NCBI RefSeq assembly: GCF_002007205.1
Contig: NZ_LAZS01000011.1
Coordinates: 186,001-250,000, forward strand
Length of the DNA: 64,000 bases
Direction: 5' to 3'
Origin: Ensifer adhaerens
GTDB lineage: Bacteria > Pseudomonadota > Alphaproteobacteria > Rhizobiales > Rhizobiaceae
Part shown: piece after piece, positions 1 to 8,656 of the stretch
Layout: the number at the start of each line of letters is the position of its first letter
Position numbering within the stretch: position 1 is the first letter of the stretch
The notes under the pieces: generated by a model
The model's input: the letters and a program-made list of their open reading frames with translations, nothing else
Database searches by the model: none
Told to the model about the DNA's origin: nothing
Translations under genes and position numbers: made by a program

Positions 1-1161
1 GGCAATCCTGTCCCACGCCACGGCGCCTCCGCGCTGATGAGCCTGCGGCTTGCCATGGATGAAGTGCTTTACCACGCCGAAGACTTCGACCATTTCTTCC
101 TGTCGAACGGCGATACGGAAGCGATCCGCCGCGACCTCCTGCGCTTCGTAGGCGACATCAAGCCGGACATCGTTCACTTCCATCATATCCTCGGCTTCGG
201 CCTGGAGGCGCTCTATGCAGTTCGCGACGCCCTGCCCAAGGCGCGTATCGTCGTGACGTTCCATGAGTATCTGTCGATCTGCCACAACCACGGCCAGATG
301 GTGAAACGCCCTTCGGGCCAGCTTTGCAACGGCGCCTCGCCGATCAGCTGCCACACGTGTTTCCCGGAAATCCCGGTGTCGCGGTTCGTTCGCCGCGAGC
401 AGTTCGTGCGCGGCATGCTCAATCTCGCCGACGCCTTCATCGCGCCGAGCGCCTTTCTCGCCAACCGCTATGTCGAGTGGGGGCTGGAGGCCGAAAGGAT
501 CTTCGTCATCGAGAACGGCATCGTCATGGGCGACAAGGCGCCGGCCCGCGAATTGCCGTCGCCGACGTCCCGGCGCAATCGCTTCGCCTATTTCGGACAG
601 ATGACGCCGTTCAAGGGCGTTCACGTGCTGATCGACGCGGTATCGCGCGTGCCCGACGACATCTGGGGGGACGATTCCTCGCTGATGATCTTCGGCGGCA
701 ACCTCGAGCGGCAGCCGAAAGACTATCAGGAGAAGGTGGCGAAACTGATCGAGGACGCCGGTCGCCGCGTCCGCTTCTACGGCGCCTACCAGAACCTGGA
801 CATGCCGCGGCTGATGCGCTCGGTCGACTGGGTGGTGATGCCCTCGGTCTGGTGGGAAAATTCCCCCGTCGTCATCCAGGAGGCATTGCATCACGGCCGG
901 CCGATCCTGTGCTCGGATATCGGCGGCATGGCCGAGAAGGTTCGCGACCGGCTGGATGGCTATCACTTCCGCGCCGGCAGCGCCCAGGATCTGGCCGACC
1001 GCCTGATCGACGTCTTGGCCGCCCCGCGCGCATGGGACAATCTGCGCGCGACGCTCCGGCGGCCGACGAGCCATGTCGATTGCGCGCGGGAGCATGTGGC
1101 GCTCTACCGCAAGATGCTCAAGGGCGCGCAGGAGGCCCTGCCGAGTGCGGCAGTGGCCTGA
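1..1161 (+). CDS. Glycosyltransferase family 4 (5' end outside window)
   Basis: This is a GT-B fold glycosyltransferase that probably adds a sugar to a surface polysaccharide on the cytoplasmic side. The reading frame is open to base 1, so the true start lies upstream; the first internal ATG is at 37. Visible marks are the N-terminal acceptor domain with DIVHFHH, the linker IENGIV, and the C-terminal donor domain opening with FGQMTPFKGVHVLIDAV. The EX7E-type motif follows in WWENSPVVIQEALHHGRPILCSD. That order fits the GT4/glycos_transf_1 family. It ends 27 bases from the convergent thiD gene. Donor and acceptor cannot be read from the sequence. Confidence 0.88.
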   Translation, partial: GNPVPRHGASALMSLRLAMDEVLYHAEDFDHFFLSNGDTEAIRRDLLRFVGDIKPDIVHFHHILGFGLEALYAVRDALPKARIVVTFHEYLSICHNHGQMVKRPSGQLCNGASPISCHTCFPEIPVSRFVRREQFVRGMLNLADAFIAPSAFLANRYVEWGLEAERIFVIENGIVMGDKAPARELPSPTSRRNRFAYFGQMTPFKGVHVLIDAVSRVPDDIWGDDSSLMIFGGNLERQPKDYQEKVAKLIEDAGRRVRFYGAYQNLDMPRLMRSVDWVVMPSVWWENSPVVIQEALHHGRPILCSDIGGMAEKVRDRLDGYHFRAGSAQDLADRLIDVLAAPRAWDNLRATLRRPTSHVDCAREHVALYRKMLKGAQEALPSAAVA

Positions 1162-1188
1162 GGTAGAGCCTAAGCCATGCCAAACTGC

Positions 1189-2064
1189 TCAGCCAGATCG
1201 CGACAACAGGCCAAGACCTTCCGTGGCTTCGACGACGTTCGAAGGCGCTGTGCTCCGGCTAGCGTTACCGCCCCACCAATGATGAAAATGATGCACCGGC
1301 CCGCGTCCATGGCCAACGGCCAGCTCATCGGCGGCCACCAGCGCGGCATGCAAATAGGCCTTGGCCGCGACAACCGCATCCGCGATCGGCTTGCCCTGCG
1401 CAAGACCCGCGGCGATTGCGGCCGAGAGCGTGCACCCGGTGCCGTGATCGTTCCTGGTCTTTATCCGCGGCCGCGACAGGTGCAGGACCGTTTCCCCGCT
1501 ATGGAAAATGTCGGTCGCGTCCTCGCCCTTGGCGTGCCCGCCCTTCATCAGCACCGAACGCGCGCCGAGTTTCAGAAGCATCTCCGCCTGACGCGCGATC
1601 TCGGTTTCGGTTTCGGCGATCGCGCGTCCTGTCAACAGCGCCGCCTCGGGCAGGTTCGGCGTCAGAATGAGCGCGAGCGGCAACAACTCCTCCTTGAGCG
1701 TCGCGATCGCGTCCGGCTGCATCAGATGATCGCCCGAGGTCGCCACCATCACCGGATCGATGACAGCCTGCCGGCCATAGCGCTTCAGACCGGCCGCAAT
1801 CACCCCAATCGTCTCGCGGCGAGACACCATTCCGATCTTCACCGCACCGACGGCGAGATCGGAAAACACAGCATCGATCTGAGCCGTAACGACAGTCCGG
1901 GAGATGTCTTCCACCGCAGAAACCCCACGGGTATTCTGCGCCGTGACTGCGGTGATCACGCTTGCGCCATAGACGCCGAGCGCAGAGAACGTCTTCAGAT
2001 CCGCCTGAATGCCCGCCCCGCCACCGGAATCCGAGCCTGCGATGGTAACGGCAATCGCGGTCAT
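1189..2064 (-). CDS. thiD: Hydroxymethylpyrimidine/phosphomethylpyrimidine kinase
   Basis: ThiD phosphorylates HMP and HMP-P to HMP-PP for thiamine synthesis in the cytosol. The protein opens with MTAIAVTIAGSDSGGGAGIQ, the family's N-terminal signature, contains VMVATSGD, and has the ribokinase-fold anion hole NDHGTGCTLSAAIAAG near the C-terminus. The start at 2064 follows AGGTGG at good spacing and begins exactly at the conserved N-terminus; the open frame upstream runs through the riboswitch and is not coding. It is 291 aa, longer than the usual roughly 266, because about 24 residues follow the HHFHHWW segment where rhizobial homologues normally end. Expression is expected to fall when TPP is plentiful, given the upstream riboswitch. 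Confidence 0.93.
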   Translation of the reverse strand: MTAIAVTIAGSDSGGGAGIQADLKTFSALGVYGASVITAVTAQNTRGVSAVEDISRTVVTAQIDAVFSDLAVGAVKIGMVSRRETIGVIAAGLKRYGRQAVIDPVMVATSGDHLMQPDAIATLKEELLPLALILTPNLPEAALLTGRAIAETETEIARQAEMLLKLGARSVLMKGGHAKGEDATDIFHSGETVLHLSRPRIKTRNDHGTGCTLSAAIAAGLAQGKPIADAVVAAKAYLHAALVAADELAVGHGRGPVHHFHHWWGGNASRSTAPSNVVEATEGLGLLSRSG

Positions 2065-2192
2065 CGGCCCACCTGCACGAGGCTTGAGCCCTTTCGGTTT
2101 GAGGTAAAAACAGACACGAGCAAAGCGACCTCCCGGAAATGGACGGAGATCCGGTCGAAAAGCGCAAAGACGGCTGATGAGCAGAAGGGCCC

Positions 2193-2281
2193 TTGCCGTT
2201 CCTACGCCGGTATGATCCGGATCAGGTTCAAGGGTCTGGCTCACCGCCATCTCAGCGCAGTCACTGCGCGCCCCTCGGCAG
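2193..2281 (-). promoter_or_regulatory. TPP riboswitch (THI element) upstream of thiD
   Basis: Read on the minus strand, this contains the conserved cores CTGAGA and ACCCTTGAACCTGATC, followed by GGATCATACCGGCGTAGG. P1 closes with TGCCG (2280-2276) and CGGCA (2198-2194), and a GCGCAG/CTGCGC P3 stem is visible. About 130 bases separate it from the thiD start. The mechanism is unclear: I see no strong terminator in the leader. GGCCC just 3' of the aptamer could pair with GGGCC beside the thiD ribosome-binding site, which would suit translational control; this pairing is inference. Confidence 0.93.
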
Positions 2282-2519
2282 GACTGATGCTAGGGGAGCG
2301 TGGGCGGGGATGTCAATTGGCGGATGCCGTGGATCGAGGCCGCGCGTTTCGACACAGCCCCCACGGACCAAGACATCACAGGAGAGGCTCGGGAGTAATA
2401 CTTCCGCTTCACGGTCCCATTTTCCCGGGATCGGCAATAATCCCGACGCAACATATCGTTAGACATCCATGCGAGACGTATTATCTCGCAAGCGGACCGC
2501 AGCGATCAAGGAATAGACT
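2282..2519. other. Intergenic region between the thiD riboswitch and rfbC
   Basis: This stretch should hold the thiD promoter on the minus strand and the rfbC promoter on the plus strand. I could not fix either -35/-10 pair with confidence. No coding sequence of its own was seen; open frames crossing it are shadows. Base composition becomes AT-richer toward rfbC, marking the left edge of the polysaccharide island. Confidence 0.5.
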
Positions 2520-3086
2520 ATGAAAATCGAAGAAACGGCTATTCCCTCGGTTTTCTTGATTAAACCCAACCGATTGATCGATGCGCGTGGCTACTTCGCT
2601 GAGACATTTCGGGCTGATCGGTTCGCCGAAATCGTGGGGGGGCCCCACCCTTTTGTTCAGGACAATCAATCGCTGTCCCTTGAAGCTGGCACGGTGCGCG
2701 GGCTGCACTTCCAACTGGCGCCGCGAGCACAGGGAAAGCTGGTTTCCTGTATCGCCGGCGCCCTTTGGGATGTGGCGGTGGACCTTCGACGCGGGTCGCC
2801 GACCTACGGAAAATTCGTAGCCGCAGAGCTTTCTGAAGAGAACGGTCACCAGCTCTGGATTCCGCCGGGTTTCGCCCACGGCTTTTGTACCCTGAAACCC
2901 GCAACCTTGGTCAGCTACAAAGTGACCGACTACTACAGTCCTGAGCATGATCGTGGCCTGCTCTGGAACGACCCGGAGCTCGGGATAAACTGGCCGGTGC
3001 CCCCGAGTAACGCCATCCTGTCGGACAAGGACAGGGATCAGCCAAAACTTTCCGATCTACACACTACACTCGAGCAAGAAGCTTAG
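2520..3086 (+). CDS. rfbC: dTDP-4-dehydrorhamnose 3,5-epimerase
   Basis: RfbC (RmlC) is the third step of dTDP-L-rhamnose synthesis, epimerising dTDP-4-keto-6-deoxyglucose at C3 and C5. The 188-aa cupin has the family's usual length. It shows DARGYFAETF, the catalytic-histidine motif RGLHFQ (His63), QLWIPPGFAHGF and VSYKVTDYYSPEHD carrying the active-site tyrosine (about 133); an acidic partner sits near 169-171. It is the first gene of a four-gene rfbCBDA operon, 35 bases ahead of rfbB. All four enzymes of the pathway are present, so the unit is self-sufficient for activated rhamnose. Confidence 0.95.
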   Translation: MKIEETAIPSVFLIKPNRLIDARGYFAETFRADRFAEIVGGPHPFVQDNQSLSLEAGTVRGLHFQLAPRAQGKLVSCIAGALWDVAVDLRRGSPTYGKFVAAELSEENGHQLWIPPGFAHGFCTLKPATLVSYKVTDYYSPEHDRGLLWNDPELGINWPVPPSNAILSDKDRDQPKLSDLHTTLEQEA

Positions 3087-3121
3087 TCTCGATGTTTATA
3101 ATAAAAGGACTTCGCTGAGAT

Positions 3122-4183
3122 ATGCGCGTACTTGTTACCGGCGGGGCTGGCTTTATTGGTTCAGCGGTTATTCGACACCTTATTATCGACAAGGGATATG
3201 AGGTGTTGAACGTTGATAAATTGACCTACGCGGGAACGCTTAGCTCCCTTCTGCCCGTCGCAAACAACCCCTCCTATCGCTTCCTCAGAGCTGACATCTG
3301 TGATGGACGGGCGATCTCGGAAGCCTTTTCCACGTTCAGGCCCGATCGCGTCATGCATCTCGCGGCCGAGAGTCACGTCGATCGGTCCATCACCGGCGCA
3401 AGGGACTTCATCGAAACGAACGTTCTTGGAACGTTCAACCTGCTGGAATGCGCAAGGGCATATTGGCAGTCCATGAAGGATGAGGCCAAACGCAGGTTTC
3501 GCTTTCTTCACGTTTCAACGGATGAAGTGTACGGCTCGCTCGCGGATGACCAACTGTTTTCCGAGGTGACGCGGTATGATCCGAGTTCTCCCTACTCGGC
3601 GTCGAAGGCCGCTTCCGATCATCTCGCCAAAGCATGGGCACGCACCTATGGCATGCCCATCCTGGTTTCCAACTGCTCCAACAATTATGGTCCCTATCAC
3701 TTCCCCGAAAAGCTGATCCCGCTGACGATCCTGAACGCGCTCGAAGGAAGGCCACTCTCGATCTATGGCGACGGCACGAACATTCGCGACTGGCTCTTCG
3801 TTGAGGACCATGCCCGTGCGCTCGACCTGATCGCGGAGCGCGGTAGAATTGGCGAGACCTACAATGTCGGTGGACGCAACGAGCGGCGGAACGTCGATGT
3901 TGCTCGGCGCATCTGCGCCACACTCGATGAGCTTGTCCCCGCATTCCGCCCTCGGGAAGAACTGATCCAGTTTGTCGAAGACAGGCCGGGGCACGATTTG
4001 CGCTACGCGATTGACGCGACGAAACTGGAGGAGGAACTCGGCTGGGCGGCGGAAGACAGCTTCGAAAGCGGGATAGAGAAGACGATCCGCTGGTATCTGG
4101 ACAACGAATGGTGGTGGGCCCCTCTTCGCAAGGGATATGACGGGATTCGCCTGGGTGCGCTGCATACTGGTGTCGGGCAATGA
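3122..4183 (+). CDS. rfbB: dTDP-glucose 4,6-dehydratase
   Basis: RfbB (RmlB) converts dTDP-glucose to dTDP-4-keto-6-deoxyglucose with NAD+. This extended SDR has the Rossmann motif TGGAGFIG (residues 6-13), the catalytic STDEVYG segment (Thr133, Asp134, Glu135) and the YSASK motif (Tyr158, Lys162), all in family order. [17 protein letters not shown] and the late [11 protein letters not shown] are also diagnostic. At 353 aa it matches the usual length. Its stop overlaps the start of rfbD (ATGA), which indicates translational coupling. Confidence 0.96.
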   Translation: MRVLVTGGAGFIGSAVIRHLIIDKGYEVLNVDKLTYAGTLSSLLPVANNPSYRFLRADICDGRAISEAFSTFRPDRVMHLAAESHVDRSITGARDFIETNVLGTFNLLECARAYWQSMKDEAKRRFRFLHVSTDEVYGSLADDQLFSEVTRYDPSSPYSASKAASDHLAKAWARTYGMPILVSNCSNNYGPYHFPEKLIPLTILNALEGRPLSIYGDGTNIRDWLFVEDHARALDLIAERGRIGETYNVGGRNERRNVDVARRICATLDELVPAFRPREELIQFVEDRPGHDLRYAIDATKLEEELGWAAEDSFESGIEKTIRWYLDNEWWWAPLRKGYDGIRLGALHTGVGQ

Positions 4184-5100
4184 ACCAGATGCCGCGTATC
4201 GTTGTCACAGGACTGACCGGCCAGGTCGTTCAGTCGCTCGTCGAGCAGGGGAAGAGCCGCAGCGACTCGCAAGTGATCCCGCTTGGTCGTCCGCAACTCG
4301 ATCTGGAGGATCCGAGTTGCATAGAAGGGGCCGTAAGAGCAGCGGCTCCTGACGTGATCATTTCGGCTGCCGCTTACACCGCAGTTGACCATGCCGAGGC
4401 CGACGCGGCCAGGGCCTATGCAGTGAACGCAGTTGCGCCCCAAGAATTGGCGCGTGTCGCGAAAGCCCTGAAAATCCCGATCATTCATCTGTCGACGGAC
4501 TATGTCTTCGACGGGACAAAATCCACACCTTACACCGAAGGCGATACGGTGTGCCCGATAAACGTCTACGGCAAAAGCAAGTGGGAGGGCGAGCGAACGG
4601 TCGCCGCCGCCACCGATAATCATGTCATTCTGAGAACCGCTTGGATCTACAGCCCATTCGGCAGAAATTTCGTCCGGACCATCATTCGTAACGCCCAGAG
4701 CCGAACCGAGCTGCCGGTCGTCATGGACCAGACAGGGAACCCGACATCCGCGCTGGACCTGGCGACCGCGATGATCGCCGTCGCGAAAGACCTGTTGGCG
4801 TCAGATGCGCAGGCTCTGCGCGGCACCTTCCATCTGGCCGGAACTGGTGACGCAAGCTGGGCCGATGTGGCGGAAGAAATCCTTGCGCTGTCCCAAGGGC
4901 TGGGGGGGCCGTCCGCCAAGGTTAACCGCATCTTGACCACAGACTACCCGACTGCTGCAGCGCGCCCCTCAAACTCTCGCCTGGACTGCAGCAAAATCGC
5001 GCGACTCCACGGCGTCAACCTGCCTCACTGGAAGAACTCCATCGAAGCCACAGTGCGCCGCGTAATCCGGAACCCAACGGAACTGGAGGTGCCGAAATGA
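4180..5100 (+). CDS. rfbD: dTDP-4-dehydrorhamnose reductase
   Basis: RfbD (RmlD) performs the last step, NAD(P)H reduction to dTDP-L-rhamnose. The N-terminus carries VTGLTGQV, the nucleotide-binding loop with the Gln typical of RmlD. Further on are [20 protein letters not shown] (105-112) and the catalytic Y130GKSK134, followed by [14 protein letters not shown]. The start at 4180 overlaps the rfbB stop; an alternative Met four codons in (4189) would change little. The stop overlaps rfbA by four bases. Confidence 0.95.
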   Translation: MNQMPRIVVTGLTGQVVQSLVEQGKSRSDSQVIPLGRPQLDLEDPSCIEGAVRAAAPDVIISAAAYTAVDHAEADAARAYAVNAVAPQELARVAKALKIPIIHLSTDYVFDGTKSTPYTEGDTVCPINVYGKSKWEGERTVAAATDNHVILRTAWIYSPFGRNFVRTIIRNAQSRTELPVVMDQTGNPTSALDLATAMIAVAKDLLASDAQALRGTFHLAGTGDASWADVAEEILALSQGLGGPSAKVNRILTTDYPTAAARPSNSRLDCSKIARLHGVNLPHWKNSIEATVRRVIRNPTELEVPK

Positions 5101-5966
5101 GGGGCATTATTCTCGCTGGCGGAAGCGGCACCCGTTTGCATCCGATGACCTTGGCAACCTCAAAACAACTGCTTCCGATCTACGACAAGCCGATGATCTA
5201 CTATCCCCTCTCGACCCTGATGCTCGCGGGGATTCGCGACATCTTGATCATCACCACACCGCGGGACCTTCCCAGCTTTCAACTCTTGCTTGGCGACGGG
5301 TCGAAATGGGGAATCAACCTGAGCTACGCCGAGCAACCATCTCCCGATGGCCTGGCCCAGGCCTATGTCATTGGAGCCGACTTCGTTGCCGGCCATCCCT
5401 CATGCCTCATCCTCGGCGACAACGTGTTTTTCGGACACGGCATCACCGAGCTCTTCATGCGCGCCATGGAACGCAAAGAAGGCGCAACTGTCTTCGCCTA
5501 CCATGTCAGCAATCCGGACCGATACGGCGTCGTCGAATTCGACAGCGAGCTGAAGGCTGTCGCAATCGAGGAAAAGCCTGCCAAACCCCGCTCCAACTGG
5601 GCCGTCACGGGCCTCTATTTCTACGACGAAGAGGTCGTAAACATCGCTGCCAACCTGGCACCGTCCGCGCGAGGCGAATATGAGATTACGGATGTGAACC
5701 GGGCCTATCTCGAGCGCGGCAAGCTCCACGTCGAAAGAATGGGGCGAGGCTATGCCTGGCTCGACACGGGTACGCCCGACAGCCTGCTGGAAGCTTCAGA
5801 GTTTGTCGCAACCCTCGAGCGGCGGCAGGGTTTCAAGGTGGCATGCCCGGAGGAGGTTGCTTATCGCCTGGGTTTCATAGACGAACAACGACTTGAAGCG
5901 CTTGCAGAGCTGTATGGAAATAGTGCCTATGGCCGCTACCTCGCGAGCGTGTTGAACTACGTATGA
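5097..5966 (+). CDS. rfbA: Glucose-1-phosphate thymidylyltransferase
   Basis: RfbA (RmlA) makes dTDP-glucose from glucose-1-phosphate and dTTP, the entry step of the rhamnose pathway. It opens with the nucleotidyltransferase loop [13 protein letters not shown], then [17 protein letters not shown], the metal-binding [10 protein letters not shown], and [20 protein letters not shown]. The 289-aa length is normal for the short RmlA class. It closes the rfbCBDA operon. No strong terminator follows directly, so read-through into the next transferase gene is possible. Confidence 0.96.
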   Translation: MRGIILAGGSGTRLHPMTLATSKQLLPIYDKPMIYYPLSTLMLAGIRDILIITTPRDLPSFQLLLGDGSKWGINLSYAEQPSPDGLAQAYVIGADFVAGHPSCLILGDNVFFGHGITELFMRAMERKEGATVFAYHVSNPDRYGVVEFDSELKAVAIEEKPAKPRSNWAVTGLYFYDEEVVNIAANLAPSARGEYEITDVNRAYLERGKLHVERMGRGYAWLDTGTPDSLLEASEFVATLERRQGFKVACPEEVAYRLGFIDEQRLEALAELYGNSAYGRYLASVLNYV

Positions 5967-6207
5967 GGCGCTCGTATGGGGAACCCGCTGCGGCGACCAC
6001 TTGGCAGGCTTACGGAAAGTGACGGGCGCGCCTGTTGCCTTGAATAGGCCTTCCAGTCACGGGGTTGTGCAACCATGTTAATCTGGCAGTAGTGCCCCGG
6101 CGCCAACATAACTGCATTTTTCCCTGTGCCCATTGGCTTCCGCGACGCCATTCGCTAGGTTCCTCCAAAAATCAGGTCGCCCAGGCAATAGCCCGAACCA
6201 ATTGAGT

Positions 6208-7968
6208 ATGAATTGTATGGAACACGTCGAAATCCAAAAGGGTGTAACTCTTGAAGACTTCTTCCACACATTTATGGATGAAGCTGAATTCAAGGAGTAT
6301 CGCTTCGCTGAACGTGTGGTATCGAATCTAAAGAAACAAGGAAATACGATTTCCGGATCACCTCGCGTCAGGCCTTCGGATTGCGGAAGGGCCGTCTCAG
6401 CACTTTCATCCATACTTGACAGCAACAAATTTCATTTCAGAACTGGGGATCTGCGATATGTCGCCAGGTTCGAACAGTTGATTGCGGATTTGGCTGCATA
6501 CTGTCAGAAGACATATCCCTCTGAGGCATTGGGCGCGCACATTTTACACGCTCGCGTAAGATTGTTTGCAAACAATCCCGATGGCGCCCTAGAAATCGTG
6601 GAACATTACGCCGAACGCCCATACCTAATTGAAGGGAGCTTTGAACACGCGCTCATGATTGCACTCCTTTACGGGCAGTGCCATTTGCAGAAGGGAACAC
6701 TTGGCAGGTCCAAGATCTCATTCATTAGTTGGGGCCGCTGGCTAGCAGGTATTAGCCGCCGCAATAGTTGGCGCGTCGCGGAAACCTTCGCTCCGTTTAT
6801 CGGCAGCAGCACAGCTGACCGGAGCGAGCTTGGCATTATTCCTGCGTTAATGCGCCGCGTCTCTAGCGCATACGCGAAGTTTAGGCGCGGTAGCGGCTCG
6901 TGGGCCACGAACAGCGTCAGCAAGGCAATAACAACTGCGGCCATTGCGCATCTCGCCTTCCTCTTTGCGCTGCTCGGTGCAACTCAGCGCAACCGCGGCC
7001 CACACAACTCGGCCATGGATCTATCCAGCCGTCGCGTACTCGTCACGCGCGCGATGGGTGGCATCGGCGATCTACTCATGATGAGCCCGGGCTTGCGGGC
7101 TCTCGCGTCACGAACAGGCCTGCCCATTGACTTCGCGATACCGAGAAAATTCCACGCTCTTTTTCAGAACAACCCGCACGTTAACCTCCTGGATATCGAC
7201 GGGCCGCCTCTGGATGTAAGCAAGTACCAGACGTGGAAGAACCTATCATTCTGTCCGGCAGGCCGTTACGAAAGCAAGCATCGGCCCAGGGTCAAGAAGG
7301 GGCGTGTGGAACTCTTCTCTTTGGGTATGGGTGTACTGCCACACGAACTTAGGCAGCACGGATCGAAGATTGATTACTTCTTGAGCCAGGACGAAATAGA
7401 ATTTCGTCAACGTTTTAAGGCTGAGAAGGGCCTCGGCGCCAGACCCGTCATTGGTGTGCAACCCTTTTCGCGCGACAGCTACAAAGACTACTCCAGAATA
7501 AGCAACGTCATCGAATCACTAAGTCGGACCTACGATGTGATCATCTTTCATCACGTCAGAGATGGACTGCCGTCTGGCGGCGGGATCCTCTCGACGGCCG
7601 GGATGCCACTGGGAAATTCGCTCGCGTTGGTCTCTCTGCTGGATGCTATGGTTTGCGTCGACTCAGCCTTTCTACATGCGGCAGCAGCTTTCGACGTTCC
7701 TGTCGTAGCAATCTTCGGACCGACAGACGGAACAGCTTTTACAAAACACCACAGCAAGGCCAAGATCCTCTGGAAGCAACAGGAGTTCGCATGCATACCC
7801 TGCTGGCGGAACGAGGACATTCCCTGTCCTCTCACCCAGCAAGCGCCCGGAACACAATTTGAGATCGGGCAATTGCAGGTGATGAGCCCGTGCATCAACA
7901 GTATTGCTGTCGACGAGGTAACGAGCGCCGTTGGCGAAGTGCTGCGCTCCAACGGGGTCGGGAGATAG
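6208..7968 (+). CDS. GT9-type (heptosyltransferase-like) glycosyltransferase with long N-terminal extension
   Basis: The C-terminal half resembles GT9/heptosyltransferases: RVLVTRAMGGIGDLLMMSPGLRAL near the middle, then VCVDSAFLHAAAAFDVPVVAIFGPTDG and a downstream CIPCWR segment. Such enzymes use ADP-heptose or related donors. The first roughly 270 residues form a separate region I do not recognise. ATG 6208 and ATG 6217 are both plausible starts; an upstream TTG at 6133 has no ribosome-binding site. The gene is AT-richer than the rfb operon, with frequent TTA, ATA and AGA codons. It lies seven bases before the GmhB-like gene. The ADP-heptose genes nearby support a heptosyl donor, but that is inference. 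Confidence 0.78.
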   Translation: MNCMEHVEIQKGVTLEDFFHTFMDEAEFKEYRFAERVVSNLKKQGNTISGSPRVRPSDCGRAVSALSSILDSNKFHFRTGDLRYVARFEQLIADLAAYCQKTYPSEALGAHILHARVRLFANNPDGALEIVEHYAERPYLIEGSFEHALMIALLYGQCHLQKGTLGRSKISFISWGRWLAGISRRNSWRVAETFAPFIGSSTADRSELGIIPALMRRVSSAYAKFRRGSGSWATNSVSKAITTAAIAHLAFLFALLGATQRNRGPHNSAMDLSSRRVLVTRAMGGIGDLLMMSPGLRALASRTGLPIDFAIPRKFHALFQNNPHVNLLDIDGPPLDVSKYQTWKNLSFCPAGRYESKHRPRVKKGRVELFSLGMGVLPHELRQHGSKIDYFLSQDEIEFRQRFKAEKGLGARPVIGVQPFSRDSYKDYSRISNVIESLSRTYDVIIFHHVRDGLPSGGGILSTAGMPLGNSLALVSLLDAMVCVDSAFLHAAAAFDVPVVAIFGPTDGTAFTKHHSKAKILWKQQEFACIPCWRNEDIPCPLTQQAPGTQFEIGQLQVMSPCINSIAVDEVTSAVGEVLRSNGVGR

Positions 7969-7974
7969 GCTGCG

Positions 7975-8655
7975 ATGGAACGATTGCAAGCCGCCGCAGA
8001 TCAAACGGAGCCAGATTCGCTCTTGCCGAACTGGAGCTTAATCTATCGTCCATCAGCCAAGGGTACGGGCCGCCAGCCTGCTCTTTTCCTTGATCGGGAT
8101 GGCGTGATTATCGAAGATGTCAACTACATTAGCAACCCGGATGACGTACGGCTGATACCAGGCGTCGGTGAAACGATTCGGCATTTCCGCTCCGCTGGCT
8201 TCACCGTCGTGGTCGTCACCAATCAATCTGGCATCGCGCGCGGCTACTTTGATCGGGCTGCGTATTTACGCGTTGAGTGCCGTATCCGCCAGCTTCTGGC
8301 GTCGGATGAACCGGATGCCGTTTATGCCTGCCCGTTCCACAAGGACGGCCTGCCTCCTTACAACGTCGACCATCCATGGCGAAAGCCGAATGACGGCATG
8401 CTAAGGGCCTCTTCCGCGGCACTTGGTATCGACTTGGAAAAATCACAGATGGTCGGCGACAGCCTTTCCGATATTCAAGCTGGAGTAGCCGCGGGCATAG
8501 CTCGCGCCGTTCACGTGCTCACGGGGCATGGACGCGCCCATCGCCCCAGGGTCGAGCAACTTTCTGAGTTTCTCGACGCATCTGGCCCCTCAGCAACGCA
8601 GATATCTTGCGTGAATTCGATTGCCGACGTTTTGCCCGCCCTCCAGACAAGCTGA
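7975..8655 (+). CDS. gmhB: HAD phosphatase, GmhB/HisB-N type (heptose-bisphosphate phosphatase candidate)
   Basis: This is a HAD-IIIA phosphatase that probably removes the 7-phosphate of heptose-1,7-bisphosphate, an early step of ADP-heptose synthesis. Motif I is FLDRDGVI (Asp40, Asp42), motif II VVTNQSGIARG, then WRKPNDGML (Lys137) and MVGDSLSDIQAG (Asp162). GmhB proteins usually carry a zinc loop with three cysteines and a histidine; here the loop reads ACPFHKDGLPPYNVDHPWRKP, with one Cys, so the canonical zinc site looks lost. About 30 extra residues precede the domain. hldE and hldD on the opposite strand nearby support the assignment. Other D,D-phosphosugar phosphatases remain possible. 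Confidence 0.75.
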   Translation: MERLQAAADQTEPDSLLPNWSLIYRPSAKGTGRQPALFLDRDGVIIEDVNYISNPDDVRLIPGVGETIRHFRSAGFTVVVVTNQSGIARGYFDRAAYLRVECRIRQLLASDEPDAVYACPFHKDGLPPYNVDHPWRKPNDGMLRASSAALGIDLEKSQMVGDSLSDIQAGVAAGIARAVHVLTGHGRAHRPRVEQLSEFLDASGPSATQISCVNSIADVLPALQTS

Positions 8656-8656
8656 T

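Noticed and set aside
1177-2523. 448-codon plus-strand frame opposite thiD
   Set aside because: It is antisense to an unmistakable thiD and its riboswitch, has arginine-rich shadow composition and matches no family.
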